The translations under genes were made by a program, and so were the position numbers. A stretch of DNA of 6,070 bases from Calditrichaceae bacterium (GTDB lineage Bacteria; Calditrichota; Calditrichia; Calditrichales; Calditrichaceae). The notes beneath the pieces are model-generated. The model did no database searches, had not been told where the DNA came from, and was given only the letters and a program-made list of their open reading frames with translations. This document shows positions 5,281 through 6,070 of the stretch, piece after piece (within the stretch, counting starts at the first letter, position 1; the number at the start of each line of letters is the position of its first letter). The stretch is taken from the NCBI GenBank assembly GCA_030622395.1, contig JAUXGF010000192.1, forward strand, positions 1 to 6,070, in the 5' to 3' direction.

Positions 5281-5808
5281 TTAATTTTTCTTTCTATTAT
5301 AAAATCCTAAAATAATGCCGAGGGCAAGCGACCAAATCGCCGCCAATCCAATTTGATAGGGTTTTGGTAAAAGAAAAGTAACCGTATGAGCGGGAATCCA
5401 AAACCAGAGTAATGAGAGCATTGCTTTATCTAAATTATCCCAATTTTTATCTTTCAATATTAGATTATCAAGTACGCGGTGAATAATTACCAGGAAAGGA
5501 CCAAATTGCAAATTCATTGAAGTTGAAATGGCAAAAGACCTTCCCAAGCTGTTTAATTCAGGCAATAAGGAATAATGCGCTAAGCTATCGATAAAACCAT
5601 GAAATCCTACAAAAGCATACTTAATACCTATCGCAAGAAGCGCCCATTCGAACATTTTCCAGAGTAAAATATAAAAACCAAAAGGTGAAAATACTTTTCT
5701 TTTAATAATCCATTTTGAAATAATATCTCCGAAGGTTCCGAGGATGGCAAACTGAACCATCGCTGATAAGATAGGATAAGCCTTTACTAATTCGACATAC
5801 CAATTCAT
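5281..5808 (-). CDS. Mpv17/PMP22-like integral membrane protein
   Basis: A 175-residue, strongly hydrophobic protein starting at ATG 5808, with AAAGG nine bases upstream. Hydrophobic segments lie at about 12-30, 43-66, 91-113, 129-147 and 151-170. The order of landmarks follows the eukaryotic Mpv17/PMP22/PXMP2 family: an N-terminal Y-P-x-L (11-14), GDIISK (27-32) matching the family's G-D-x-I-x-Q, a central G-P (103-104), a charged D-N-L-D-K-A loop (124-129), then FWIPAHTVTFLLP (136-148), matching W-x-P-A-x-x-x-x-F-x-x-x-P, and a late conserved W (159) followed by small residues. Length is the same as the eukaryotic proteins. Family knowledge: Mpv17 proteins sit in mitochondrial or peroxisomal membranes and form channels; bacterial members are poorly studied. 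The gene is 150 bases downstream of cydB, the same way round, so read-through from the oxidase operon is possible. The assignment is from motif pattern, not a search. Confidence 0.7.
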   Translation of the reverse strand: MNWYVELVKAYPILSAMVQFAILGTFGDIISKWIIKRKVFSPFGFYILLWKMFEWALLAIGIKYAFVGFHGFIDSLAHYSLLPELNSLGRSFAISTSMNLQFGPFLVIIHRVLDNLILKDKNWDNLDKAMLSLLWFWIPAHTVTFLLPKPYQIGLAAIWSLALGIILGFYNRKKN

Positions 5809-5860
5809 AGGGCGCCGCCTTTATATTAAACTAATACTAATTCAATTCTTTAATCTTATC

Positions 5861-5878
5861 CCGCAGGGACTCCCTCGG
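5861..5878. repeat. Short GC-rich imperfect hairpin after cydB
   Basis: CCGcAGGG-ACT-CCCTCGG forms a 7-bp stem with one bulged base in the cydB/Mpv17-like spacer. It lacks a T-run on the minus strand, so a terminator role for cydB is possible but weakly supported. Confidence 0.3.
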
Positions 5879-5899
5879 ATCAATATTCCATTCTTGCAC

Positions 5900-5956
5900 C
5901 ACTCCACCACTCCATTTCTTCCATTACTCCAACACTCCATTACTCCAATCCTCCAT
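5900..5956. repeat. Seven tandem degenerate octamers (NACTCCAN)
   Basis: The units are CACTCCAC, CACTCCAT, TTCTTCCAT (9 bases), TACTCCAA, CACTCCAT, TACTCCAA and TCCTCCAT. The array starts two bases after the cydB stop codon in the direction of transcription. On the minus strand it reads as repeats of TGGAGTAA/TGGAGTG. Confidence 0.8.
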
Positions 5957-5958
5957 CG

Positions 5959-6070
5959 TTAGTACACCGAATGCGTCTCTTCTCTTATCTTCTCTTCTGT
6001 TATCTTCCCCCGTAAAACCCGGTATACCCAGCTGGTATACCCTATGACAATGGGTAAAAATATCACGACC
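5959..6070 (-). CDS. cydB: Cytochrome bd ubiquinol oxidase subunit II, 3' end only (cut by right edge)
   Basis: The last 36 codons and the TAA stop (5959-5961) of a gene entering from the right edge. The peptide reads VVIFLPIVIGYTSWVYRVLRGK, a last membrane helix with the P-I-V-x-x-Y-x-x-W-x-Y-x-V-x-R-G-K pattern that ends CydB proteins, followed by a charged cytoplasmic tail (ITEEKIREETHSVY). CydB, with the haem-carrying CydA, forms the high-affinity quinol oxidase of the inner membrane that reduces oxygen to water under low oxygen. The cydA gene would be expected further right, upstream. The tail is longer than in many homologues, and its Lys/Glu codons produce the pyrimidine-rich plus-strand stretch at 5976-6009. 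Only the terminus is visible, so the assignment rests on one motif. Confidence 0.75.
   Translation of the reverse strand, partial: VVIFLPIVIGYTSWVYRVLRGKITEEKIREETHSVY

Noticed and set aside
5850..5950. Minus-strand small ORF through the octamer array (starting MECWSNG)
   Set aside because: It arises from translating the TGGAGTAA-type repeats; it has no domain and no proper ribosome-binding site.
5976..6009. Pyrimidine-rich tract looking like a simple repeat
   Set aside because: It is the coding sequence for the Lys/Glu/Arg-rich tail of CydB on the minus strand.
6021..6041. Two GGTATACC palindromes five bases apart, like an operator
   Set aside because: They fall in codons for YTSWVYR of the last CydB helix; coding constraint explains them well enough.

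Overview
All recognisable genes in this window lie on the minus strand. Read in the direction of transcription (right to left) they are: the 3' end of cydB (cytochrome bd oxidase subunit II), an Mpv17/PMP22-like membrane protein, a membrane-anchored MutS-related ATPase, an AbiEi-type antitoxin/repressor, a deleted remnant of its AbiEii toxin, a truncated zinc-ribbon Ser/Thr kinase, an AAA/DUF4143 ATPase, and the 5' end of a second zinc-ribbon Ser/Thr kinase that runs off the left edge. Good Shine-Dalgarno sites and AT-rich genes with repeat-laden spacers indicate a bacterium. The mix of cytochrome bd, membrane MutS-like ATPase, bacterial Mpv17-like protein and palindromic intergenic repeats would fit an uncultured lineage of the Bacteroidota/FCB type. 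This placement is an inference at low confidence; there is no rRNA or marker gene.

Right half (about 2900-6070): housekeeping-like genes separated by spacers rich in repeats. These include seven degenerate 8-bp units directly after the cydB stop, a 105-bp two-tier inverted repeat (5091-5195) upstream of the MutS-like gene, and a 477-bp gene-free spacer (2842-3318) with inverted and tandem imperfect repeats.

Left half (1-2900): an accessory, rearranged region. The AbiEi gene keeps a perfect 18-bp inverted-repeat operator over its promoter, and keeps the ATGA overlap and strong ribosome-binding site for a toxin start. The toxin itself has shrunk to 7 codons plus a C-terminal scrap in another frame, so the antitoxin is an orphan. 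Next comes a kinase gene cut off after helix C of the N-lobe, then an ATPase of the DUF4143 family, then a second kinase gene. The two kinase genes are identical over at least 107 bp, although their zinc ribbons have diverged. The picture is one of recombination and decay around paralogous kinases and a toxin-antitoxin locus. I do not see convincing evidence of an intact new multi-gene system. The best leads are the collapsed AbiE module, the kinase duplication interrupted by an ATPase, and the bacterial Mpv17-like protein.
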